DNA from: Citrus sinensis
Lineage: Eukaryota; Streptophyta; Magnoliopsida; Sapindales; Rutaceae
Length of the DNA: 64,000 nucleotides
NCBI RefSeq assembly: GCF_022201045.2
Contig: NC_068560.1
Location: 35,117,001 to 35,181,000 of the forward strand
Direction of reading: 5' to 3'
The stretch's first letter is position 1; the number at the start of each line of letters is the position of its first letter. A program made the position numbers and the translations under genes. The notes under the pieces are model-generated. The model had not been told where the DNA came from, made no database searches, and was given only the letters and a program-made list of their open reading frames with translations. Shown piece by piece: positions 12,225 to 23,432 of this stretch.

Positions 12225-14350
12225 ATGATGATAAACACGATTGAAGTTGCTGTGCCTATCCACGTCAACATCAAGCCTTGTCTCCCCATCAATCCATTTA
12301 AATCCATTTCGATCATCAAACCCGGAAAGAGAATGACGAAAACTGAAGTAGTGGAGGCAAAAACGACCGTTATCTCTGGGTCATTTGATCGAAAAGTTGG
12401 CAGGCAATTGTTGGGGAAAGCTGATTTTTGTGGAAACGGTTTAGAGAAAACTAAAAGTAAGAAAAGGGTCTTCTTCTTAGACGTTAATCCACTTTGTTAT
12501 GAAGGAAGCAGGCCCAGTTTACAATCTTTTGGTCGTTGGCTATCTCTTTTCTTTGATCAAGTTAGCCATGCGGACCCTGTTATTGCTGTAAGCTAAGCTC
12601 TTTTTTTCTTCTTCTTTATATAGCAAAAGTACTTTAAACATTACAGCTTTAAATAATTATAAAGCATACTTCGTATGCTTTAACTACGTTCGTACTGTGC
12701 TTAAGGATATGATCGTGTTTGGAACTAAGGTGCCATAGCTTTTAATCTGCAGCCACTTTGGAATGGAATCACTGGTTGTTTAGTAGAGCTGCCGTGCTTT
12801 CAAATGTTTGTGACTCAGAAATGCTGTTTTCAATTGCAGGTTTTTGATGGAGAAGGGGGTACTGAGCATCGTAGACAGTTATTACCTTCATATAAAGCTC
12901 ATAGGAGAAAATTTTTGAGACAATTAACGGCTTCTCAAAGATTCTCAAGGGGACGTGTTGGGAGGTCACATCAGTTCATTTTAGATGTTCTTGGAAAATG
13001 CAATGTGCCGGTGAGTGAAGCTTCTTATTTATGCTTGTTTAGCTTCATTTCAACTGTGTAAGCATTGAAGTATTTGTTAAATTTGTTCTCATCTGGTAAA
13101 TTGTGAAGGATTCTGACAAACAGATTGTAGTTTATTTTTAGTACTCTTCAAATTCTAAAGAGACTGCTAACTTGCATGTTACTGAATGGGCTGAAAACCG
13201 GTTTTAGCTGATAACTTTCCTTCAACGTTAACCAAAAAAAGAAAAAAAAAATCTCTATATAGATGAACAACTAACGACCATCCTTTTAAGATGAAGAATG
13301 GAATGAAATGGTGATTCTTACTTGAAATTTTCATTTAATATGAAAAATTTGTTGTTTTCATATTTTTGTATTCCCTTGTGACCAAAGAGAGTACAGATCC
13401 ATACATGCATAAAAAGAAATGTGGTTGGATCCATCTTTTATTATTGAAATACAAGCAAATGCAGGTTGTTAAAATTGAAGGCCATGAAGCAGATGATGTC
13501 ATAGCAACACTTGTAGGGCAAGTTTTGCAGAAAGGTTACCGGGCTGTTATTGCCTCTCCTGACAAAGATTTTAAGCAGTTGATTTCTGAAGATGTGCAAT
13601 TAGTTATGCCTCTGCAAGACTTGGATCGTTGGTCTTTTTATACACTAAAGCACTACATTGCTCAATATAATTGTGATCCGCACTCTGAATTGAGCCTTAG
13701 TAAGTAGTCAGTGCATTGTTTGTATTTTCATACTGTGATGGCTGCCCTCACCTTTATGAACCACTTGCTGTATTGTTGTATATCATGTTAACCTCATAAG
13801 AGCTATAATTGTGTAGGATGCATTGTGGGTGATGACGTTGATGGAGTCCCAGGAATCCAACATGTGGTTCCTGGATTTGGCCGGAAGACTGCCCTAAAGC
13901 TTTTGAAAAAGCATGGGTCTTTGGAAAATTTGCTAAATGCTGCGGCAGTGAGAACTGTGGGTAGGGACTATGCACAAGAAGCTCTTACAAAGCATGCTGA
14001 TTACCTGCGAAGAAACTATGAAGTCCTTGCCTTGAGAAGGTATTGATGTTTCGTTTTTTTAATTGCCCGATCATCCTCCATTCTTAATGAAATATAACGC
14101 GGTAGAGCCTTTACCCCACAAAATGATTTACTTTGTTAATGTACCATCTATTTCTCTTTACTCATTAGTTTTTGATATTCTTGGTCTACACAAATTATAC
14201 AGGGATGTTGATGTTCATCTTAAAGATGAATGGTTAGTCGAAAGAGATACACATAATGTTTCAAATATTTTATCTAACTTTTTTGGATCATTGGAGGAAA
14301 CCCAGAAGAAGGTCACTTACCAAAACAGATTACATTCTTCAAATGGTTAA
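12225..14350 (+). CDS. 5'-3' exonuclease domain protein, probably organellar
   Basis: Five exons: 12225-12587, 12840-13010, 13465-13699, 13817-14039 and 14203-14350, all GT-AG with consistent phases, encoding 379 residues. The first ATG of the frame is at 12225. The N-terminal ~80 residues are basic and poorly conserved, as in an organelle transit peptide. The nuclease part (about 85-330) resembles the 5'-3' exonuclease domain of bacterial DNA polymerase I. Metal-binding acidic clusters are seen in FFLDVNPL, VFDGEGGTEHR, EGHEADDVIA, SPDKDFKQLI and GDDVDGVPGI, followed by the helix-hairpin-helix segment GFGRKTALKLLKKHGS. There is no polymerase domain, so it is a stand-alone flap or exonuclease, probably acting on organelle DNA. 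It matches what I recall of Arabidopsis At1g34380 (the OEX-type organellar exonucleases). Confidence 0.88.
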
Positions 14351-15394
14351 GCTCCAAGAGGATCATGAGTGAAGGAGAATTTTACGTGCGAGACTAACAA
14401 GGATCAATTGGGGTTGTTATGGGCACACGAAGCAACGGCTGGACTAATGTAGTCAGAATCATTCATGGAGCAGTTTGTTGAAAGGACAACATCAAAAGTT
14501 GAACGATTGAATTGGATTTGGCGGAAGAGCACACGACAAGGTTTTGTTCTCATGGGCAGCGTTGAAGAAGGATTTTACAGATGAATCGGACAAAATACAA
14601 ATACTCAAATTTTAGACTCCATCTCATCAACTTTCAACTGATACAAGGCACAGAGGCAGGCTGTACCACTTGCAATCTTATATCTGCCGACATTATGATG
14701 CCCAATTATCTTGAAAAACTGAATTTTCTCAACTATGTAAAGAGGCTGTGATGATTAATTAATCGGTATTGCATTTGAAAGACTTTCTCTCTTATTATTA
14801 TTTTTTATGAACTGTCATTTGAAAGAAAAAAGAGAACTAATTTATATATAATGTGATGCTAAAATTGATAATAAACTATTTCAGGTCTCCACCCAAGAGG
14901 GTTTATGTTCGAACAGTCGAATTCTGCTTATATGGATGAAGATATAATTGGATTATCATTAGACTAAGTAATAAAAAAAGTTCAAACAAAAATAAAAACA
15001 CAATTAAATATTATTTACCATCATTTTTCAAATATTTCTTTCAATCGACAAAATGACCTTTGATTCATTAATTGTGTTATGTGCGATGTGGATTGAACAA
15101 AATTAATAGTTGCTCATAAAAAGTGGAAAATAAAACACGCGACTCCTCGCGGTTCCGTTTGGACTTCGGACATAAATGACGAGTTAAGAGTCATGATACC
15201 AAACACGGCCTTATTTTATTTATTATTACTATTATTATTTATTTTATCAACCAGTCTGCGAAGAGACTTTATCTTGAACCAGTAACTAACTCGGACTGAG
15301 AATTGCTTCGCCAGAAACACCTCTTCAGAAACAAAAAAGAAACAAACAGTTGATGCTTTGAAGAAGCACTTTCATATATATAAAAAATAAAAAA
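14351..15394. other. Intergenic region, includes 3' UTR of the exonuclease gene
   Basis: The first ~400 bp after the stop are less AT-rich and probably transcribed 3' sequence. The rest is AT-rich with an ATT run near 15221-15243. No gene seen. A TATATATAAA stretch at about 15374 lies only some 20 bp before the next ATG, too close to be its TATA box. Confidence 0.5.
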
Positions 15395-18331
15395 ATGATG
15401 CTTCTCCAAACAACCAATTTATTTCCACTTTCTCATTCGAATTATCTGCTTTCTCTGAACTCGAAGCCCAAAAATCTCCCACTTCAGGTAATTAATCACA
15501 CTTAATTCCCAACGATATCTGAAATTTTCGCTTCATTTTGCTTGATTTAATATAAATTGTTTGTCGAGTAGTAGTAAACTTAAATTTATGTGCTCAACCA
15601 TAAATGTAGCGGCTTTCATCATAGCTGCAATTATATTATATGGTAAAATGAGATTTTTCAGGATATTTTGTTTTGTGATCAATTTGAAAATCGTGTTACT
15701 TGAGCTTGTTTACATTATCAAACTTTAATTCTTAAGCTAACATTTTGTGAATTCTTTCTTGACATTCATTTTGATGAATATGGTCAGGAAAATTCGTCAC
15801 GCACAAATATCTTCATTTTCCCTCTGCAAGATTTTTTTTTCCCTCTGTTAGAGATTTATCACATTATTGTTTCTCTTAATGATTCAATTTATTCTTACAG
15901 GCTATCTTTCACCACTTTAATGCACCAGTTTCAACAACCGCAAGGGCGAGTTGTGCACTGAAGGTTACTAGATGTTGCCATTTGCAGGTATGTTCTTCTG
16001 ACAATTGTTTGTTCTTCAAGGATAGCTAGTTTTTCTAGAATTTATTTATTTGCTGAAACGTATATAATGAAAATTACAGTGAACTTGTGCATAAGTGTAT
16101 CTATCTTTCACCAGCAATCTTTTCGTTGAAATGTGAGAATCTATTTGTCATAAATTTCTCAGTTAATTGTTGGTATACGAATGATTACCTTGTTTAGAAA
16201 GTCATTGAACAATAATGCTAGGATCCCACCACTTATGAAAAGTAAAGTAAAATAACACGATTCACTATGGGGAAAGTTGATCAAGGGTCTACTTAGTAAT
16301 GACGTATTGTGGCTTTTAAGTGGAACAAAATCAATATATGTCAAATATAAGCATGTGGCTGGGTGGTAAATAGTAGCTGCTGAGAAAAAGTGGGTGTTTA
16401 CCAAACACTTGTTGTTTTCAAATTTAAGCTAAAGCACTACAGTTTTAAAGATACCCTCATCAGTTTTATTAATAACCACAAAAAAAGAAAACATGGATTT
16501 ACTACAAAACCCACAGTAAGTGGCAGCTCAAGTAAAATCGCAAGATGAATGACACGCCCCTTTTTCATGTAATTCATTTTTCAGATATGAGCCTGCTAGT
16601 TTTTATGGTGTCAAATTATCAAAAATGTTGATTTACTAATTAAAATGCCAAATATTGGAACTTGGTTGGTCTAAATTTTTTAGGAAGTAAGAATGAGACT
16701 ATAAATCCCTGTAACATTGTACCTTGAGATACTTACTTTACATGTGCATTTGTTTCTATTTGAGATGAACTATCTGTCGATAGAACTTGGTTAATTTTCG
16801 TGTTACTACAATTTTAGTTTCTAATATTTAATTTCATTATCGTTGAAGGCAGATGGATCGAAGGGAGTTGGCAACGGAAACATGTCTCCCAACAAATTTT
16901 GAAAGTAATTCTCTATTTTGCCTTTGATGTTTTTAACTAAGCATCTGAGTTTATGGGCTCACTGTCAGTGTTGTGTGGTTTATGTTGGATTTAAGAGAGA
17001 TAGCACATTATCTTTGTTGGTCATCTTTTAATATCAGTACCATATTGCAGATTCTATGAGGAAGCTTTTGGCTATCAGGGATAAAAATGTAAAAAGGCTT
17101 ATAATTTTGGCATCTGCGTTTTCATTTGGGTCCTCCTCATGGTTGATCTCTGCACGAGTGGCAAATGCAAGTGAAAATGTCCAAATGGACGCAGTCTATG
17201 AAATTGGGGAGTTATTCGAATTGGGAATTCAACTATCTTATCTGCTTTTACTATTAGGATTGCTTGGAGTTGGAACGTTTTTTGTGATTCGTCAAGTTCT
17301 TGTCCGTAGAGAACTTGACCTTTCAGCTAAAGAATTGCAAGTGAGAGCCCGTGTTCTTTCATTGTGGTATTTTGAAAAATACAATATATAATATTTATCA
17401 TTGACATTCCCTAGACAGCCTTCCTATCATTTTCTGGATCTACTTGTCAAGGCTGAAAACTATTTTTCCTAACAGTGTCCTGTTTTTCTATGTTTCTCAA
17501 TATCAGGAGCAAGTGAGAAGTGGTGATGCTAGTGCAACTGAGTATTTTGAATTAGGCGCGGTGATGTTGAGAAGGAAATTTTACCCGGCTGCTACTAAGT
17601 ACTTACTTCAAGCGATTGAAAAATGGGATGGAGACGATCAAGATCTTGCCCAGGTATGGTCATACCATGGGCTTTCCATATCAATTTAGCATGAAGGATT
17701 GTGTTTGATGCACCTATCATTGTCTTGTCACGTGTGTTGAGCCTATTCTGCCTTATGAATTGCTTGGTCAAGTTCACAGTGGTATGGTTATAAGCTTTGA
17801 CCAATGCAATGGTTGGTCTCTCTATCGCTTTCTTTCTCAAAAGGGTTTCATTTTCGTTCTCATTCTGCAGTAGAGCTTTTTTTTTTAAAAAAAAAAATTA
17901 GCATTATAGTTAAACTGCCTCATGAAACCCATAAGAAACTTCCTTACTGTCTATCAGCAAAAGGAGGCGAAGTATTTTGTATATCAGTTAAAGAGGTGCG
18001 ACATCCAACATGCGTCTTGTATTTTCTTAACATAACAATGTTTGGGCAGGTTTACAATGCCCTTGGTGTCAGTTATGTACGTGAAGGAAAGCTCGATAAA
18101 GGAATCTCTCAGTTTGAAACAGCTGTAAAGCTACAACCGGGCTATGTCACAGCTTGGAACAACCTTGGTGATGCCTATGAGAAGAAGAAAGATTTGAAAT
18201 CAGCTCTGAAGGCATTTGAAGAAGTCCTACTTTTTGACCCTAACAATAAGGTGGCACGGCCCCGACGCGATGCATTGAAAGATCGTGTGCCACTTTACAA
18301 AGGAGTTCCCGTGAAATCTAAAGACAGATGA
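15395..18331 (+). CDS. PYG7: PYG7-like TPR protein for photosystem I assembly, chloroplast
   Basis: Six exons: 15395-15487, 15901-15987, 16853-16904, 17051-17340, 17507-17653 and 18050-18331, all GT-AG with matching phases, giving 316 residues. The family (PYG7, relative of cyanobacterial Ycf37) is needed for photosystem I accumulation. The N-terminus, rich in Ser, Leu and Asn, looks like a chloroplast transit peptide. A hydrophobic segment at about 145-165 ([19 protein letters not shown]) should anchor it in the thylakoid membrane. Tetratricopeptide repeats follow, visible as [40 protein letters not shown] and [20 protein letters not shown], then a basic C-terminus. A tandem ATG is present at 15395 and 15398; I chose the first. 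Similarity to At1g22700 is from memory; that locus sits beside SUC2 in Arabidopsis, and a SUC2-type gene lies 33 kb away here. Confidence 0.9.
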
Positions 18332-20736
18332 TTTTGTCTGTGATATTGAGAGTTTCATGCTTTTTCAAGATTGACCTCGTACTTCCTTTCATATTCTCAG
18401 GTTTTTACCGTCTCCCTTATTCAATGTTTGACGGGTACTGTCTAAAATTTTGATACACTCTAAACGGTAATATCTTAATCTCTGGAACAATGGGAGACAA
18501 AGGAATCAATACCCAAGATAGTACTCCAGTGGCGGTGTTTCCTAACATAGATCCTGCAGCTGCCTTATTTCGCAATTCAAGTATGCATGTGAAATTATTC
18601 AGAAAAAGCCAAGCTAATTATTTCCTCCATAGTTCAGAGTCTATCGTAGCTAAACTTGCATTATATTTTCACTGATGACATTCCTTTCGGGTGATCCTAA
18701 TTTGTATCAAATTCTTCCAGCTGTTGGCTTGAGATTATCGTATGGTACGTGACTCATGTTTTAAGCATATGTTTTGCGGTATCCTCCAGGACCTGTTCAT
18801 AAGATCTCAATGCCACTGATTCTGAATCTGCTACTGGAATTTTTTTTTTTAAACAGTTTTGGTTAGTGTAGCTGAGATGGTTGCTTAAGGATTCAAGAAT
18901 GGTCTTACTTTCTGTGGCTACTGTTGCATATTGTGTGATAACACGAATGTTAATATATTTAATATGGTTGAAAAGGTAAAAGAAACAAGAGACGGCAGGG
19001 CAGGGAATGTCAAGGCGAGACCACAAAGAAGATGATGGTCGTTTTCATGGAAATCAATTCTCATTTCACCATCCACTTAACCGTCATTGCATATGTCATC
19101 CTCTATTGAGGCAACAGCATCATCATTCATCATTGTGATCTGTGAGCCCACAAAACTCAACTTCGATTTAAAATCAATTTTATTCTTTTAATATATATTT
19201 CTATGGATGTCTACTCATGGCTACGCGTCTTGCTAGAAAACTATCAATTGGAATGAAACTCTCTACTTCCCCCTTTTTTTGAGTACACGTGTGCTAAATT
19301 TCGAAGTTGAAAACTCAACAAGATTCGTCTGCCATAATGACTGCCGTCAATACTCTTCCATTGAGCTTGGGATGATGGCTGAAAACTTGCATCAAATTCT
19401 TATCTACACACGTGTACTGAAAGTTTCGAGCGAGAGCCACGAACGCCTATTCAATCAAGTTTTCGTGGTATAGATTAATAAAATAACAGTTTATGCTGCG
19501 GTTTCATTGCTCATTGGAATTAAGGCCTTGTATTACACGTCACCTGATCGAGTTCCTATATTACATATAATAACGTCTTATATATGTCTTCCTTGTATGG
19601 AAGCGTTTAATGAACTTTGATTGAATACTAATGATAACAAATTGGAATATTATTTTAGTGAAAAAGAAAAAAAGAAGAAGATTGCCCTGGTGGTAGCTGG
19701 CAAACATAATTCGTTTTTGGAGACGCGATCGCTGAGTTCAAGATTCTTTCAAAGTTGAAAGTCAATTCAGTCTAAATCTTAAAAGATGGACAGGATAAAA
19801 AGCACGTGCCATGTGGTGTGCACTGGTTGGCTGTCTGCTGCAAAGTGGCAAATGCTGACCTTTCTTTGAATAAAACCCGATCGGCACCAGCTCCAGCTTC
19901 AACCTGGCGGTGGCGTAGCTTCCTGGTTAGCTGGCAATTTCACTCTCCGTCACTTTTCATTATTTTATTGAAAGAATAATCAACTGGGTTTTGTTATAAT
20001 ACTCCCAACGTATGAATTTTTAATATGTAACTCATGACGTCAAACTGAATTTTTTTTTTTTTTAAAAAATGAAAACAAAGTTGAAAATTTACAAATAATA
20101 AGTGATCCTTGGAAGACAAAAAGTTTCAAAGAAAAATTATAATAATAAACCATTAAAGCATTTTTGTGAATCATTTTTACAAAAACGGTTCACCAACCAT
20201 CATTAGAAATTAGAATCCAGATTAAAAATTATCAAGCAATTAATAAATCACTCAACCAGGTCAATGAATAAATAAATAACGCAGATGCATCATGATCATC
20301 CACACACCACACGGCACACGGAGAATCATCTCAGTTGTGTGGACCCCACCGACACTCGTTTCTCCAATTAGTCTGTTGCTCATTCAAAAGCTTCTGTCTT
20401 TTTCATTTTAGTCCCCCACTTGCCATTTATTGAAGACAAAAAATGTGCTTCATCTAACGGCTGTAATTTATCAAATTTTGTTGACCCCGATGACCCAATT
20501 GGCCCCCATTGCTCTATTGGGTCTTGATGCATCTACATAGTAAACAAACGGTGGTGATCGATGGGTTGACTAAATTACTGTCTTAATTAAAAACACAATA
20601 GTCTCCTTTGTCACTGAGATTGGTGATAATATATGGACTCAGTGCAGCTCCATTTTTCTTTTTTATTCCTCTATTTCTCTGAAATGGAACTGTTAAGTTG
20701 AATAGCAAAGACAGCATCTAAGCTAAGTTGAATCTG
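18332..20736. other. Intergenic region between PYG7 and STOP1
   Basis: AT-rich with short unconvincing frames. A perfect 12-bp inverted repeat containing ACACGTGT lies at 19282-19418. A T-run occurs at 20050-20062. The last few hundred bases before 20737 probably contain the STOP1 promoter and first, non-coding exon. No other gene seen. Confidence 0.5.
19282..19418. repeat. 12-bp inverted repeat with paired ACACGTGT cores
   Basis: AGTACACGTGTG at 19282-19293 is exactly inverted at 19407-19418 (CACACGTGTACT), about 113 bp apart. Each arm contains a G-box/ABRE-like CACGTGT core. It may be the ends of a small MITE or simply two G-boxes; no clear target duplication is seen. Confidence 0.4.
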
Positions 20737-21813
20737 GTGAGTCTCTATAGCTATTCATCTAAAAATAAATAAATATGTGGTCATGCTGAATTTTGATTCT
20801 GTTTCATAGTTTGGTTTTCGAAAATCGGTAAAGTTTGATTTTTTTTTTTTCATTTTTAGTTTAGTTCTTAAACGTGGGTATTTTAGCAAATGGTTAAAAA
20901 CGAGTTTTTTTTTTTTTTTTTTTTGATGTTCGGTTACTTTAACAATAGCTGCTATTGAAAATTTTGGGTTTTAAGTTTGTGTTTGTGAGAGGAAAGATGA
21001 GATTTTTGGGCTGATTTTGGCTCAGGGTAATGGGATAATTTTGAGACTATATGTTGGATTTTGGCTGGTATATGAAATGATGGAAAAAAAAAAAAAGGAT
21101 TTTTGGGTTGGTTTTCGTTTACTAAATAGATTTTATTTTCTTCTAATATTTTATATGTTCTTTTGGTGTTTATTCTAGCTTAGAGCATCTTAAAATTAGT
21201 TGGGGATCTTGATTTCGCTTGAAAGATGAGTTTTTTTATTCTTATTTAAGTTTGTTGGAGCAATTCTGGGTTAGGCTTTGATATCTGATTTGGGGATCTT
21301 ATGTGAATCACTGGTAGAAGGGTTGATGGATAATTAATGGGTAATTTTTGATATTGTAGTAGCATATTGCTTTTCATAGAAAAAGGTGTTTTCTATGTAT
21401 ATATGATATTTGGGTAGCTTAACTTATTGAAGATTTGATTGGCTTAAAAATGATTCATGACCTGGTAGAAAGGGTAGCTTGATGTCTTTGTTAAACCTTA
21501 ATCTTTTGTTCCTGGCATAACTTCTGTGCGCATCATGATCATAAGAGTATATTATGATTTTGAAGTTCATTGGATCTTCGCTAAAGACGTGTTGTTGCAG
21601 TTAGTCGATATTTGAGGCTATGAAGTTCTAATGGAGATCTTAATTTGTTATTTAAACTAGATAATTCATTTTCTGTGCTTAAGCATTTTTGTATATTATG
21701 TTGCTCCTGTCGTAAGTGAATATTTGATGTGAGAAACATTTTGCTTTTCCGAGTCTATATCAAATTGGCTTTGGATTTCTATGGATGTTTCTGATCTTAT
21801 TTGAAATTTCTAG
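20737..21813 (+). other. Probable 5' UTR intron of STOP1
   Basis: A consensus donor (AATCTG|GTGAGT) at 20737 and a good acceptor (AAATTTCTAG) ending at 21813 frame a T-rich 1,077-bp segment with several long T runs. It ends 44 bp before the STOP1 ATG. Position and composition fit a leader intron; there is no transcript evidence. Confidence 0.5.
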
Positions 21814-21857
21814 ATTGATTGGGATTTGGATCTGGTACCTGAGAAAAGGATTTTGAA

Positions 21858-23432
21858 ATGGATCTTAAAGAGGGACTGCGTGCAGAGACTTGGGCGAAGT
21901 CTTCTTTGGCTGAAAATGAGATGTCAAAAAGGATTTCGTCTAATAACCCATGTTTTACCGATTTCAATTCACAGCAATACCAGCAGAAGTGGGAAGATCC
22001 CTCCATCTTAGATTATGACATTAGGATCAATCCAGCATTTCAAGAATTCAATCAACCTCCTCAAAACCAATCCTCACTCCCTTGTGACCCCACTAACCAA
22101 ATTAAAAATCCATTCCAGATGAATGAGAATCTCCAAACCAACAAAATGCAAGATTGGGATCCAAAAGCAATGCTAAATAATCTTTCATTTTTGGAACAAA
22201 AGATCCATGAGCTTCAGGATTTGGTCCACTTAATTGTGGGCCGGAGGAGCCAAATTTTGGGTCGACCAGATGAACTTGTAGCTCAGCAGCAGCAGCTCAT
22301 TACTGCAGATCTCACTTCAATTATTGTTCAGTTAATCTCCACAGCTGGTAGTCTTCTCCCATCCATGAAGCATACCCTCTCTGCAGCTACTCCTTCCATG
22401 GGACAGCTTGGGCAATTTGGCGGGGTTCCTTTTCCTCCAGGGGCTGGCTTAAGTGATAGCGTTCAGGTGCAAAATAGTTGTGCAAAAAAAGTGTCTAATC
22501 AGTCAAACCCAATTGATCTAGTCGGTAATAGTGGGACTCAACAAAACCATGCTGTTGAAGAACATGATTTAAAAGATGAAGATGATGCTGATGATGGAGA
22601 GCAACTTCCACCAGGTTCCTATGAGATCTTACAACTAGAAAAAGAAGAGATCCTTGCACCGCACACCCACTTCTGCACAATATGTGGCAAAGGATTCAAG
22701 AGGGATGCAAATTTGCGGATGCACATGAGAGGGCATGGGGATGAGTATAAAACCCCAGCAGCGCTAGCAAAACCTCACAAGGAATCTAGCTCCGAACCAA
22801 TGCTTATTAAAAGGTATTCCTGCCCTTATGCTGGTTGCAAGCGGAACAAGGATCACAAAAAGTTTCAGCCTTTGAAGACTATTTTGTGTGTCAAAAACCA
22901 TTACAAGAGGACTCATTGTGACAAAAGCTATGTTTGTAGCAGATGCAACACCAAAAAATTCTCAGTTATTGCTGATCTCAAAACTCACGAGAAGCACTGT
23001 GGCAAGGATAAATGGCTTTGTTCCTGTGGCACAACCTTCTCAAGGAAAGACAAGCTGTTTGGACACATTGCATTGTTCCAGGGCCATACTCCTGCCATTC
23101 CACTTGATGAAACTATCAAAGGACTGGCAGGGCCATCTGATCGGAGAGAAGGCAATGAAGCAACAAGTAAGATTGGAAGTACAAATTTCAACTTTGGATC
23201 TAGTGTTCCTAATGGAACTGGAGTTAGCGATATGGATGCTAAGGGTAATGTTGATGATCCAACTAATTATTTCTCACCATTGAATTTTGATACGTGTAAC
23301 TTTGATGGATTTCATGAGTTTCCTCGACCCCCATTTGATGATTCAGAGAATGCATTCTCTTTTCTTATTCCTGGGTCCTGTAATTACATTCAGAAAACTG
23401 GAGGGGAGACGAGTTTGAATACTCTCAAATGA
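21858..23432 (+). CDS. STOP1: STOP1-type C2H2 zinc-finger transcription factor
   Basis: Intronless frame of 524 residues. STOP1 (SENSITIVE TO PROTON RHIZOTOXICITY 1) is a nuclear regulator of acid-soil and aluminium tolerance genes such as the malate channel ALMT1. Four C2H2/C2HC-like fingers occupy about 265-415: FCTICGKGFKRDANLRMHMRGH, a long-spaced SCPYAGCK..CVKNHYKRTH, VCSRCNTKKFSVIADLKTHEKHC and LCSCGTTFSRKDKLFGHIALFQGH. The N-terminal half is Gln/Asn-rich with a leucine-rich segment (about 105-165) typical of the family. An acidic stretch (KDEDDADDGEQLP) precedes the fingers. The ATG has GAAATGG context. A leader intron is likely upstream, and AATAAA lies near 23539. The Arabidopsis counterpart as I recall is At1g34370, within the same gene cluster; STOP2 is the main alternative. 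Confidence 0.93.
   Translation: MDLKEGLRAETWAKSSLAENEMSKRISSNNPCFTDFNSQQYQQKWEDPSILDYDIRINPAFQEFNQPPQNQSSLPCDPTNQIKNPFQMNENLQTNKMQDWDPKAMLNNLSFLEQKIHELQDLVHLIVGRRSQILGRPDELVAQQQQLITADLTSIIVQLISTAGSLLPSMKHTLSAATPSMGQLGQFGGVPFPPGAGLSDSVQVQNSCAKKVSNQSNPIDLVGNSGTQQNHAVEEHDLKDEDDADDGEQLPPGSYEILQLEKEEILAPHTHFCTICGKGFKRDANLRMHMRGHGDEYKTPAALAKPHKESSSEPMLIKRYSCPYAGCKRNKDHKKFQPLKTILCVKNHYKRTHCDKSYVCSRCNTKKFSVIADLKTHEKHCGKDKWLCSCGTTFSRKDKLFGHIALFQGHTPAIPLDETIKGLAGPSDRREGNEATSKIGSTNFNFGSSVPNGTGVSDMDAKGNVDDPTNYFSPLNFDTCNFDGFHEFPRPPFDDSENAFSFLIPGSCNYIQKTGGETSLNTLK

Noticed and set aside
15374-15384. TATATATAAA before PYG7
   Set aside because: Only about 20 bp from the ATG, too close to serve as its TATA box unless the leader is almost absent.
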